Shown here one piece after another: positions 51,898 through 61,900 of a DNA stretch of 64,000 nucleotides. Every line of letters starts with the position of its first letter. The stretch's first letter is position 1. Under the pieces are notes generated by a model, which saw only the letters and a program-made list of their open reading frames with translations, was not told the origin of the DNA and made no database searches. This DNA is from Thermoguttaceae bacterium (GTDB lineage Bacteria > Planctomycetota > Planctomycetia > Pirellulales > Thermoguttaceae): positions 44,031 through 108,030 of the forward strand of contig JAGBDN010000054.1 in NCBI GenBank assembly GCA_017937485.1. Reading direction: 5' to 3'. The translations under genes and the position numbers were made by a program.

Positions 51898-53595
51898 ATG
51901 ACGACGGACGAGCGAAAAACGGACGCGGCGGAAACGTCGGCGTGTCAAAATAAAGAGAATAGCGAAAATAACGAAAGCGTCGGAGCGAAAAAACGGAGCG
52001 TCTCGAAACGACGCGTTCTCTTGGCGGGCGTCGGCGCGGTCGGGCTTTTCGCCTGCGTCGCGTTTTTCGTCGGAGGCGCCGCGCCGGAACCGCCGACCGA
52101 GTTCGCCGCGCTCGACCGAGCGCCGACGATTTACCCGGATTATCGCGACGTAACGATCCCGCCGAACGTCGCCCCGCTGAACTTCGACGTTCAAGAAAAC
52201 GCCGCGCAACTTCTGACTTGCGTCTTTGAAGACGGCGCCGAACGGCCGTTCGCGACTTTTTCCGGGAAAGAAATTCGTTTTTCGCAACGGAAATGGCGCC
52301 GCTTGCTCGAACGCAACGTCGGCAAGACGTTGCGTTTTGAAACGTTCGCGCTCGACCTGACAAAGAAAGAAGACAAGGTAAACGGCGAAAATAAAGAAGG
52401 ATGGGAAAACGGCGGCGGTTGGGCAAAATTTGCCGAATGGACGGCGCGCGTTTCGTCCGACCCGATCGATCCTTGGGTTTCGTATCGGCTCGTTTTTCCC
52501 GGTTACGAGTATTATTCCGACCTCGCGCTTTGGAGCCGGTCGCTCGAAACGTTCGAGGAACGCCCGATCATCCGCGCGCGCCTCGTCGCCGAACGAACTT
52601 GCGTCAACTGTCATACGTTCCAAGCGGGAAAAACCGATTCGTTCCTCTTCCACTTGCGTTTCAAAAAAGGCGGAACGGTCGTCGTCGACCGCGGCTCCGT
52701 CAAAAAAGTCGACTTGAACGCCAAAGGGCTCGACGCCGGGTGCGCTTACGCGGCTTGGCGCCCGAACTCGCCGCACGTCGCGTTTTCGTCGAACCAAACG
52801 TCGCAAATTTTTCATACGCGGGATAAAAATCGGATTAACGTGCTCGATTCTTTTTCCGATTTGCTTCTTTACGACGTCGAGAAAAACGAATTGACGCCGG
52901 TTTTGCCGAGCGACGACGATTATTTGCCGACTTATCCGACTTGGTCGCCGGACGGAAAAACGCTCTATTACTGTTGCGCGAAGGCGCCCGATTTCAAAAC
53001 GCCGCGTCAGCCGGTCGAGGCGCGCAAAGACGAGGTTCCGTTTGTGCAAGACGAATTTCAGTACGATATTATGAAGGTCGATTTCGACGAGAAAACGAAG
53101 ACGTTCGGCGCGCCGGAACGGGTTTTCGACGCCGTCGCGCTCGACAAAAGCGCCGCGTTTCCCCGCGTTTCGCCGGACGGTAAGACGCTGATGTTCGCCT
53201 TGGCGCGACGCGGGTGTTTCCCGATCTGGTTCCGAGACGCCGACCTTTGGACGCTCGACTTGACGACCGGAAAAGCGCGGGCGCTCGACGAAGTCAATTC
53301 GCCGACCGAGCCGGACAGTTGGCATTCTTGGAGTTCGAACGGGCGTTGGTTCGTTTTTAGTTCGCGCCGCGACGACGGCTCGCACACGCGGCTTTACTTT
53401 GCGCATATTGGCGAAAACGGGGAAGTTTCGAAGCCGTTTATGTTGCCGCAACGCGACCCGGCGAAGACGTTAAACGCGACAAAATCGTTCAACGTGCCGG
53501 AATTTACCGTCGAACCGGTTCAAATTTCGGAACGCGAACTGTTGCAAGACGCGAAAATCGACGCGCCGGAAAAGGCGACGCTTCGCTTGCGTTGA
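51898..53595 (+). CDS. Membrane-anchored TolB-like propeller with a single CxxCH motif
   Basis: A 565-residue protein. Residues about 1-32 are polar, a transmembrane anchor lies at about 38-58 (VLLAGVGAVGLFACVAFFVGG), and a beta domain follows. Then comes CVNCH (in ERTCVNCHTFQAGKTDSF, near residue 238), a canonical c-type heme attachment site. The C-terminal half has PD40/TolB-type blades (AAWRPNSPHVAFSSN, YPTWSPDGKTLYYC, FPRVSPDGKTLMFA, SWHSWSSNGRWFVFSSRRDDG). The heme motif and propeller should be periplasmic. Function may be electron transfer or ligand sensing. The ATG at 51898 is chosen over an in-frame TTG at 51853. Confidence 0.8.
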   Translation: MTTDERKTDAAETSACQNKENSENNESVGAKKRSVSKRRVLLAGVGAVGLFACVAFFVGGAAPEPPTEFAALDRAPTIYPDYRDVTIPPNVAPLNFDVQENAAQLLTCVFEDGAERPFATFSGKEIRFSQRKWRRLLERNVGKTLRFETFALDLTKKEDKVNGENKEGWENGGGWAKFAEWTARVSSDPIDPWVSYRLVFPGYEYYSDLALWSRSLETFEERPIIRARLVAERTCVNCHTFQAGKTDSFLFHLRFKKGGTVVVDRGSVKKVDLNAKGLDAGCAYAAWRPNSPHVAFSSNQTSQIFHTRDKNRINVLDSFSDLLLYDVEKNELTPVLPSDDDYLPTYPTWSPDGKTLYYCCAKAPDFKTPRQPVEARKDEVPFVQDEFQYDIMKVDFDEKTKTFGAPERVFDAVALDKSAAFPRVSPDGKTLMFALARRGCFPIWFRDADLWTLDLTTGKARALDEVNSPTEPDSWHSWSSNGRWFVFSSRRDDGSHTRLYFAHIGENGEVSKPFMLPQRDPAKTLNATKSFNVPEFTVEPVQISERELLQDAKIDAPEKATLRLR

Positions 53596-53678
53596 GACAA
53601 ACGGCGAACGGTTGAAACGGTCGCTTGGCGGCAAGTCGCGCGACCGGCGTTAAAACGCGGCGATTGGGCGAAATAGAA

Positions 53679-53708
53679 AACGCTCCGAGGCGAATCGGAG
53701 CGTTTTTT
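53679..53708. terminator. Bidirectional terminator between convergent genes
   Basis: AACGCTCCGA/TCGGAGCGTT (10 bp, perfect) is followed by six Ts on the plus strand and TTTTCTATTT on the minus strand. It serves the propeller gene and the GH38-like gene. Confidence 0.9.
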
Positions 53709-53744
53709 GCGTTAAAACGGACGCGGCGATTTGGTTAACGTCGA

Positions 53745-56700
53745 CTAACGGAGCGAGCCGCGCCGGAAGTAAACGTTCATAACGCGGAGTTGACGGGGGC
53801 GGAATTCGACGTCGAACGCGGAACCGGTCGGCGATTCGAGCGAGCGATCCGTTTGTTCGCCGTTAAAATCGACAAACTCGACGCGTTCGATCGGAAGAGA
53901 CGCTTTTAACGTCGTCGTCGTTTTCGCTCCGACCGTTTCGAGCGCCGTCAACCGAACGCCGACGAAATCGCCGGACGCGTCCAAAATCGACCGCCGCTCC
54001 AAAATTTGAACGTTTCCTTCGCTCGATGAGAAAGGCGTCGCCGCGATGCGTTTCGGCGAAGGAACGTCGGCGAGCGCGAAGGGCGGAACGTCGGCGAATT
54101 CGAGCGCGGTTCGATGCGGGCGTTCGAGGTCGACGCCGACGCCGAAACGGAAGCGACGGCGCGTTTCTCCCGCCGGAATCAACACGGCGTCGAGTCGCGT
54201 GTCGCCGGCGCGTTTAAAATAGGGAAGCCCGGCGGACAATACCGTTATTCCGATATTTTCCTCGCTGCGGACGTCGACGCATTCCGGCGCCTGCAGGTAG
54301 TCGCGCCCCGTCCAAATGAGCGTCGCGCCGACGCCGCCGTAAAGATCGGCGAGCCCGTCTTTCCAAGCGAAACGAACGCCGTAATAACTTTCCCAAGGCG
54401 CCCCGTCCGCCGAAATTACCGGCTTGATTTCCGCGTCGATTTCGATGATTCGACTTTCGCGGCGAACCGTTAAAATTTGCGTAAAGGTCGCCGCTTTCTC
54501 GCCGTTCGGCGCGACGAGCCGTCCGTCGATTCGCAAGCGCCCGATCGCCGGGCCCGACGCGAGAACGGAAATTTTATCGGCGGCGGAAACGGTGTATCCG
54601 TAACAGGAGTCTTCCGGCGAACGGCAATCGTCGCGACGGAGCGACGCCGGAAGTTTCAGCGCGACGTCCCAAGCGAAGCGATTCCCGCGGCTTGGATGGC
54701 GGAGCAAACCGTTCGAAACGGCGGGCGCGTCGACGTTGAACGTCGTTAAACGGCGAACGGAACCGGTCGTCGGGTCGACTTTAACTTCAAAATATTCGTT
54801 GCGTAGGACGTAATAACGTTCGATTTCTTTCGCGGAATAACGTTGTTCGACGTACTCGACGAGCGCGGAACGGGGCGTCGATTCGGCGTTCGCGTCGTTT
54901 TCGGCGCCGTTCGACGCGTCGGAATCGCTCGAGCCGGGCGCGCCGCCGCGAAGTTTGGCGGCGAATTGGCGAAGAAGCGAATTTTTGCGTTTCGGCGTCG
55001 CGTCGACGGAGGCGGCGTTTGCGGACGACGCCGGTTTGAGCGCCGTTTGACCGGTCTCGTCGTTTTCGGGCGCCGGGAAGTCCGCCGGGTCGAACGCGCC
55101 GGTTTCGAACGTCGGTCGATTAAGGAAACGATATTCGACGCCGGGCGTTTTCGGAATCCAATACGAGCCGGTCGGCGGGAGGGTCGCGATATGTTGGCGA
55201 AGACCGTCGGCGCCGGTAAAGGAGCGCAGTTGGAAGCCGAGTGCCGCCGCTTCGGCGCGTCGCTCCGCGTCGTCGGTCGAATTGGTCGTTTGACCGCCGA
55301 GCGTTTGGGCGGTTTGGGAAGATTGGGCGGGTTCCGATTGCGGAACGTCGGCGGTTCGGCGCGTTTCCCAAACGACTTCCTGCGCGGTCGCCGCCGGGTT
55401 GACGAAGAGAAAACCGCTTGCGTTTTCCGCTTTCGAGGACTTTGAGGCCGCCGCGAGATAACGGGCCGCCGCGTCGAGCGTCGCGTCTTTTTCCGCTTCC
55501 AGCTCGACGAGCGTCGCGTCAAGATCGGCGGTTTGCGGCGTTAAGGCGTTTTCGGCGTCTTGCGCGTTTTCGGTTGTTTCGGCGGGCGATTCGACGTTTG
55601 GAACGAGAAAACGAGCGTCGAGTTCGTCGAGCGTCGCCGCGACGCGGGCCGAAAGACGGTTCGACGCGTTAAGATAGACGGAAAAAAGCGAGTTTAACGT
55701 CGCGTCGTCCCGTTTCGCCTTGAGCGTCGCTTCGCGAACGGTCGCTTCGAGCCCGTCGAGCGCCGAAAGAATCGCGCCCAAACGTCGACGCCGGGGCCAG
55801 TTCGAAACCAAATCGGGGCGTTCGCGGCGCGCCGAACGGGTCAAAAAATTCGTCTTGAATTGGTCTTTGACGAACTTTTCCTTGTCTCCGGCGCCGCGCG
55901 TTACCTCGGTATATTCGTTAAAATCGTAAAACTTGCCGATCACCGGCGAATAACGATCCATTCGGAAGAGATCGCTTAGCCAGCGCGACCCCTTGCCCGG
56001 GCGGCGCTCGAAAACGATCGAGGTCGCGTCGTCGGAGTAATACGAGTTGCCGATGCGTTCGGGAAGTTGCAAAATCTCTTCGCTTTCCGCCGCGTCGAGC
56101 GGTTTTTTGCAGAACGCGGCGACCGTCGAACCGTCCCGACCTTGCCAAAGGAAGCGCGAACGGTCGGTTTGCTTCTCGAGAAGCGTCCAGCCGTCGCCGG
56201 TTCGGGCGAGCGCGGCTTCGTATCCCGTTAATTTAAGGAGTTGGGGTAAAATTTGCGCGTAACCGGCTTCGCGACGAGCGAAAATTTTCGGCGCCGTCCC
56301 GAACGCGTCGAGGTAAGCGGCGCGACCGGCCAAGAGCGTTCGAACGATTTCCAACGGCGATTGGAGGTAAAGCGGGCCTTCCCATTCGTCGCCGCCGAGC
56401 AAAATTACCCGTTTCGCCTCGACTTCCTCTTTTAACAGCGCGAACGTTTCCGGGTAACGCTCGCGGCAAATTTTTAGGAGCGGAACCGGCAGGACGACGT
56501 TCGATTTCTCGTCGCGGCGGCGTTGGAGGCGGAGCGCGTCGGGAAGCGCGGTCGCAAAGTCTTCTTCTTCGACCCAAGTTAACTCGAGAAGTTTCGTCGC
56601 GGTCGGGAAGAAATACTCCTTCGCTTGCGTCAACAGATCGAACGCCTTTTGCAGGTTCGTTTCGCGCTCTTCGACGTTTCCGGACATATGCGCCTTCGCC

Positions 56701-57161
56701 GCGTCGACGACTCGCGAGTCGAAACTTTGCGAGTCCAAGTTGCTCATATAACGCAGTTTGCGCGTCAGCAACTCTTCGAGGAAACAAATTAACCCGAGCG
56801 AAAGGAAGGTTTCCGATTCTTCGTCGCCGATCGGCGCGTCGATTCCGAGTTTCTCAAAGGCGACGCGCAAAATTTCGTCGCGGTCTTCGACGTCGCGGAT
56901 GAAAATCGCGCCTCCCTCTTCCGCCGATTTTACCCAGCTTTTCGATAAAAGGTTCTCGGCGCAAGGCGGAACGACGACGAGACGCGGCGTTAAGCCGAAC
57001 GTCGGACTTCCGGCGGGTTCCCAACGCGGCGCGGCGTCAAAATGGGCGACTAACGCGGGATGATAAAGCGCCGACCAAGCGGAAAAAATCGCGTCGACTT
57101 CCGAAGATTTGCGATAAAGCGAAAAATCCTCAAAACTGTAACTGGGAAGGAGCGAAAACAT
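53745..57161 (-). CDS. Large GH38-like protein (alpha-mannosidase architecture)
   Basis: An 1138-residue protein with no signal peptide. The N-terminal 450 residues look like a degenerate GH38/GH57-type barrel (LEELLTRKLRYMSNLDSQSFDSR, VILLGGDEWEGPLYLQSPLEIVRTLLAG, PKIFARREAGYAQILPQLLKLTGYEAALAR). A helical middle follows. The C-terminal 350 residues form the beta-sandwich of this group (YYVLRNEYFEVKVDPTTGSVRRL, GPAIGRLRIDGRLV, WESYYGVRFAWKDG). Two low-complexity inserts interrupt the middle (about 510-600 and 680-770). I could not find the HxD metal motif expected of an active GH38, so activity is doubtful. It is convergent with the propeller gene. Confidence 0.62.
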   Translation of the reverse strand: MFSLLPSYSFEDFSLYRKSSEVDAIFSAWSALYHPALVAHFDAAPRWEPAGSPTFGLTPRLVVVPPCAENLLSKSWVKSAEEGGAIFIRDVEDRDEILRVAFEKLGIDAPIGDEESETFLSLGLICFLEELLTRKLRYMSNLDSQSFDSRVVDAAKAHMSGNVEERETNLQKAFDLLTQAKEYFFPTATKLLELTWVEEEDFATALPDALRLQRRRDEKSNVVLPVPLLKICRERYPETFALLKEEVEAKRVILLGGDEWEGPLYLQSPLEIVRTLLAGRAAYLDAFGTAPKIFARREAGYAQILPQLLKLTGYEAALARTGDGWTLLEKQTDRSRFLWQGRDGSTVAAFCKKPLDAAESEEILQLPERIGNSYYSDDATSIVFERRPGKGSRWLSDLFRMDRYSPVIGKFYDFNEYTEVTRGAGDKEKFVKDQFKTNFLTRSARRERPDLVSNWPRRRRLGAILSALDGLEATVREATLKAKRDDATLNSLFSVYLNASNRLSARVAATLDELDARFLVPNVESPAETTENAQDAENALTPQTADLDATLVELEAEKDATLDAAARYLAAASKSSKAENASGFLFVNPAATAQEVVWETRRTADVPQSEPAQSSQTAQTLGGQTTNSTDDAERRAEAAALGFQLRSFTGADGLRQHIATLPPTGSYWIPKTPGVEYRFLNRPTFETGAFDPADFPAPENDETGQTALKPASSANAASVDATPKRKNSLLRQFAAKLRGGAPGSSDSDASNGAENDANAESTPRSALVEYVEQRYSAKEIERYYVLRNEYFEVKVDPTTGSVRRLTTFNVDAPAVSNGLLRHPSRGNRFAWDVALKLPASLRRDDCRSPEDSCYGYTVSAADKISVLASGPAIGRLRIDGRLVAPNGEKAATFTQILTVRRESRIIEIDAEIKPVISADGAPWESYYGVRFAWKDGLADLYGGVGATLIWTGRDYLQAPECVDVRSEENIGITVLSAGLPYFKRAGDTRLDAVLIPAGETRRRFRFGVGVDLERPHRTALEFADVPPFALADVPSPKRIAATPFSSSEGNVQILERRSILDASGDFVGVRLTALETVGAKTTTTLKASLPIERVEFVDFNGEQTDRSLESPTGSAFDVEFRPRQLRVMNVYFRRGSLR

Positions 57162-57343
57162 AAACGGCCTAACGGGAAAATGGGGAAAAACGGCGAAATG
57201 GGCAAAGACGAACGTCGCGACAAAACGAAAAGCGAAGAATAGCGCGACGTAAAATAGAAAACGAACGCCGTTTTACTCGGACGTCGGCGCCGCTCTTCGC
57301 GTTCGCTCGTCAAAAGCACGTTCGGACGACGGCGAACGTAAAC

Positions 57344-57388
57344 AAAAATCGACGCGACGAACGAAAAGGCGCGCCGCGTCGATTTTTT
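57344..57388. terminator. Bidirectional terminator downstream of btaA
   Basis: AATCGACGCG/CGCGTCGATT (10 bp, perfect) with an 18-nt loop. The plus strand has six Ts after it; the minus strand, relevant to btaA, has five. Confidence 0.8.
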
Positions 57389-57403
57389 AACCGTTCAACG
57401 GAA

Positions 57404-58600
57404 TCAACCGTTCAACAGGTCGGCGATGTAGAAACTGCCGTAAGTATGCACGCGGCATTTCGGATGCAATTCGGCGGCAAGTTCTTTGTTGTATTTCAGA
57501 ATGTCGCCGAGTTGTTTCTTTTCGCCGTTGACTTCGACCGGAACGCGGTGCAGGTAGGGGGACGTGTCGAGCCCGCCGCTGCGCCAAAGAACGCGAGCGC
57601 CCGGCGTCGCCGACTTCAGAATCGCGTCCCATTCGGCGATTAACGCGTCGAACAGTTTGTCGGAGAGCCAGTCCATATGGTCGAGGAGGACGAAACGGCT
57701 GATTTTGACGTCCGGATTTTCGCGCAAGAAACCTTCGACCGTGTTCGTGCGAACGACGACATTGTCGACCGCGCCGGCTTTCAGCGTTTCGAAACCGCTC
57801 TTTTCGAGGTATTCCGGGCAGCAGGTTTTCGTGTAACGCCCGGTCGCGTACAGGCGCCAGAAGTAGTTGTCTTGAATCGGGAGAACGCCGAAAATCGCGT
57901 CGAGGCATTCTTGGACGAACGGAACGAGTTGGCCGTAAGTCTTTTCGATTTGCTTGCGTTGGTCTTTCGGAACGCCGACCATCGACATCGTCGAGTCGCG
58001 GTTGACGATGAAACGCATCAGCGGCGACCAGAACTTGTCGCGGACTTCGCCCCAAATTTTTTGTTGCTCTTCGAGCGTCGGAGCGTTGATCAACGCGTCG
58101 ACTTGCGGACGCATCCCGCGGAGATTGACGAGGCGGTTGATCCACTTCGCCAAGTAGCCGGACGTGCCGCAGAAATAATAGGATTTCGCCTTGCCGTCGA
58201 AGAACTTTTTGATATTTTCGTCCCAATATTTTTGCGACGATTCCGACAAGTGCGCGCGGAGTTTGTCGCGATAAATTTGACGAACGCCCGGAAGACGCCC
58301 TTCGCCGAAGAGTTGGAAGAAGGTTTCGTAATCCAGCTCTTTAATCCCGGCGATTTTCAGCTCCAACACCGCGTTTTGACGATAGTTCATATCGACGGCG
58401 TAAACGCGGTTCAGCCCTTCGATCGCGTAAGAAAGCGCGTTGCAACCGGCCGACGTGATGACGAGAAGATTGTCTTCCGGGGTCAGTTCGAGCGCGACTT
58501 TGTCGAGGCGCGGGTCTTCCCAGCAGGTGTTGTAAACGAGATTGTTGCCGTGTACGGCGGTGAAAACTTTCCCGCTAATCCATTCAGCGAACGCTCCCAT
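57404..58600 (-). CDS. btaA: DUF3419 protein: BtaA-like 3-amino-3-carboxypropyl transferase
   Basis: A 398-residue member of the BtaA family, which uses S-adenosylmethionine to add a 3-amino-3-carboxypropyl group to diacylglycerol, the first step of betaine lipid (DGTS) synthesis. Diagnostic segments are NNLVYNTCWEDPRLDKVAL, LLVITSAGCNALSYAIEGLNRVYAVDMNYRQNAVLELK (SAM site), YYFCGTSGYLAKWINRLV and a late VLLDHMDWLSD plus ARVLWRSGGLD. The length is normal. AGGAA lies about 9 bp before the ATG. A BtaB methyltransferase is not seen next to it. The enzyme is expected at the cytoplasmic membrane. Confidence 0.88.
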   Translation of the reverse strand: MGAFAEWISGKVFTAVHGNNLVYNTCWEDPRLDKVALELTPEDNLLVITSAGCNALSYAIEGLNRVYAVDMNYRQNAVLELKIAGIKELDYETFFQLFGEGRLPGVRQIYRDKLRAHLSESSQKYWDENIKKFFDGKAKSYYFCGTSGYLAKWINRLVNLRGMRPQVDALINAPTLEEQQKIWGEVRDKFWSPLMRFIVNRDSTMSMVGVPKDQRKQIEKTYGQLVPFVQECLDAIFGVLPIQDNYFWRLYATGRYTKTCCPEYLEKSGFETLKAGAVDNVVVRTNTVEGFLRENPDVKISRFVLLDHMDWLSDKLFDALIAEWDAILKSATPGARVLWRSGGLDTSPYLHRVPVEVNGEKKQLGDILKYNKELAAELHPKCRVHTYGSFYIADLLNG

Positions 58601-58978
58601 ATGGTCGATTCCTGTTCTTTTTCTAAAATCGGTGAACGATTGCAGTTATTGTTTGATAGGTCGGCGCAAATCGCGCGCGAACGATAAGGCGAACGAAAAT
58701 CGACGCTCCCCGCGAAACGCTCAAACAACCCTTGGGACGGGAACGAACGCAACCTTTGCAAGCGAAAAATCCGGGGCGCGAAATTCGTCGAAATAAAACT
58801 CTATTTTATTCGATATAAATCGTCCGTCGACAAACGACGGGGCGCGATTTGGGCGATTTTAAAAAATATTTGCTCGGTTCTTCGTTAAAATCGTTCGAGT
58901 TCCGCTATCTTGACGCGTCGCCGTTCGTCGCGAACGGAGCGGGAAAGGCGAAGCGTTCGAGGGCGGTTCGGCGAGCGA
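58601..58978. other. Region between btaA and the giant membrane protein gene
   Basis: AT-rich near 58800-58885; a weak minus-strand promoter (TTGTCG, 19-bp spacer, TAAAAT at 58803-58808) may serve btaA. No terminator is clear for the gene that ends at 58979. No other gene is seen. Confidence 0.45.
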
Positions 58979-61900
58979 TTAACGACCAACGCGAGTCGAA
59001 ACGCCTCGATTGAAGGCGCGGACGCGTTCGTCGAGCGCGTTCGGCGTTTTCGTTCGGCGGTCTTCGCGAACGGCGTCGTTTTGGCGACGGCGGCGGTCGT
59101 TCGGAGCGCGGCCCCTCGTCGCGTCGACCGGTTCCGAAGCGTCCGGCGCGTCGAGCCCGAGATTTTCAAGCGCTTGCAAATACTCGACTTTCGCGCTCTC
59201 GTCGCCCGCTTCCGCCGCCGCTTTCATCGCCTTCCAACGTTCGAGGAAGGCGCGGAGCTGTTCCTCCGTCCAACCGAGTTCGTCGAGGATTCGCCGGTCG
59301 ACTTTCTCCTTAAGAACGTCGTCGAGATAGTCGAGAACGAGGTTCGTCGCCGCCTCCGCGTATTGGAGGCGCGGCGCGTCCGCTCCGGCGAGCGACGCTT
59401 CGTCCGGGCCGAGTTCGCCGAGACCGGAGCCGCCCCCGCCGCCGCGTTTCCCCGACGGCGAGTCGCCGCCCGCGCCGATCGAACCTTCCCGTTCTTCCGG
59501 TTTCGGCCCGGTCGACGTTTGAGGACGGTCGGACGCGGAACCGCCGCCGTTGTTTTCGGCGTTTTCGTTATTTTCGTTGGAACCGGTCGCGTCGGACGCC
59601 GAATCGCTCCCGCCGTTCCCTCCGTCGAGCGCGTCGCTTGGGATTTCGTCGAGGTTGGACGCGCTTCCGTTTTGCCCGGCTTCTCCATTTTCGCCGTTTT
59701 CGTTCGCCGTCGGGTTGCGATCCGGTTCCGACGCGCCGTTCGGGCCGGTTTCGGCGTTGTTCGCGCCCTTTAACTCTTGCGCGTTCGGGGCGACGTCGGT
59801 TCCGTTTCCGGCGAAATTTTCGAGCGGATCGGCGAGAACGTTCGCGTCTTGGGGAGCGCCGTTCGGATTTTCCGGCGCGTCGTCGGGGGCGGTTTGCGCT
59901 AAATAATCGTTCGTATTCGGGGCGACTTCGCCGTTTTCGCGTTGGGCGTTCGGGTCGATTTTCTCGGGATTTTCCGCGTCGAACCGCTCCGCGTTCTCGC
60001 CGGGGCGCTCGTCGCTCGTTCGATTCGGAAGGGGACGGCGTTCGTTCGACTTTTCGCCGTCTTCGCGATCTTTGCCGGACTCGCCGTTTTCGCCCGTTTG
60101 CGGATTTTCGCCGTCTTCTCTATTTTCGTCGTTTTGCGCGTCGTTCGGAGATTTCCCGTCTTGCGCATTTTCTCCGTTTTGCGGGTTTTGCCCGGAATCC
60201 CCGCCTTTCGGCGACTCCGCGTTCGATTCGGAACCTTGCGCGCCGGATTCGGCGTTTTCGCGTTCGGAGCGGATGAAGTCGAGCGCTTTTTCGAACGCGT
60301 CGCCGGGGTTCGCCTCCGGATCGACCGACTCGGGGGCGCCGGGAGCGGGAGACGACGCGTCGCCGGTTTGCGCGTTTTCTCCGTTTTGCCCAGGTTCGCG
60401 GCTTTGCTTGTTTTGACTGTTTGAACCGTTTTGCGGATTTTGCTCGGTTTGTCCGCTTTGTTCGGAAGCGTTCGAGTCGTCGCCGTTCGACGCGTCGGAA
60501 GCGCCGCCTTGTTCGGTCGCGCCGTTTTCTTCGCCTTGTTGATTTTGCGCGTTTTGTCCGGACTCTCCGCTTTCTCCGCCTTGTTGGTTTTGCGCGTTTT
60601 GTCCGGACTCTCCGCTTTCTCCGCCTTGTTGGTTTTGCGAATCTTGCCCGGCTTGCTCGTTCTGTTGGTTTTGCCCGGTTTGGCTTTTTTCGCCGTCTTG
60701 CCCGTTTTCTCCGTTTTGGGGCGTTTCGGACTCGCCGCCTTCTTCTCCGGTTTGCTCCGATTCGCTATTTTGCCCGGATTCGCCGCCGGTTTCTTGTCCG
60801 TTTTCGCTATCTTCTCCGGCTTCCGGTTCCGCGTCGGGGGACGACGGGTTCGCGACCGGTTCGCCGACGACGAAAAGGAGCTTCTCCGTCGACGCGACGT
60901 TTGCTTCCGGTTCCTTCGAGTCGAGCGCTTCGACCCAATATTCGACTTCGTCGCCGACTTGGAAACCGAGTTCCGCCGGAACGAACGCGCCGGAGAGGAC
61001 GTTCGAGCCGACGAACGGCGTCGGGCCGGTCGAGTAATCGGCGTTCGTTTGCGCCGAGCGGGAACGGAGCGGCAACGCGATCGGCGCCGGGGTCGCGCGG
61101 GCCGCCGACGCGCCTTCGTCGAGGTCGCGAATCGCCGTTCGAACGCGAACGGCGCGGAGTCCGAAGTCGGGGTCTTCCGCTCGAACTTGGAAGCGAAGCG
61201 CGTCGTTAAGCGCCGTCGTCGAACCGCTTTCCGGAGCCGACTCCCAACGAATCGACGGCGGAACGTCGGCGAGCGTCTCGACCGAATAATCGCGAGCGTC
61301 GCGGTTGCGTTGACCGTCGACGTCGATCGAAAGGAGGCGGTAAGAGGTTAACGCCGGAACCTTTTTCTTCGCGTCGGCGGTTCGCAAAACGGACGACGTT
61401 CGCTTCCAATCGAGCCGGAACTCGAACGTCGCGAGACGCGGGTTGTCGGGCGAAATTTGCATCTTCGCGCCCTTCGACTCGTCGCCGTTCGGGAGGAAAA
61501 GCGCGCTTTCGAGCGGCGAATTCGAGCGAGCGACGATTTCGACCGTCGTTCCCTCGACGGCGCGAACGTCCCCTTGGTTGGCGAACGTTTGCGGCGTTAA
61601 ACCGGTATAATCGGGAAATTTTAACGTCGTTTTTTCGACTTGGAAGGTCGGACGCGGCTTCACGTCGACGCGGTAAGTCGGCGAAACGCTTTCGAAACGC
61701 CCTCCTTTGCCGACGACGACGCGGTACGTCAGCGGCTCCGAAAAACCGTCGTCGCCGTCCGGGAAACGAGCTTCGAAACGCGACGCGCCGACCGCCTTCA
61801 TCGGGACGCGCAAGTCGACGAGCCGCCCGTCTTCCGTCGAGTAAAAAATTTCGACCGGAAGGGAACCGGCGCCGTCGATTTTGGCCGCGACGTCGAGAAA

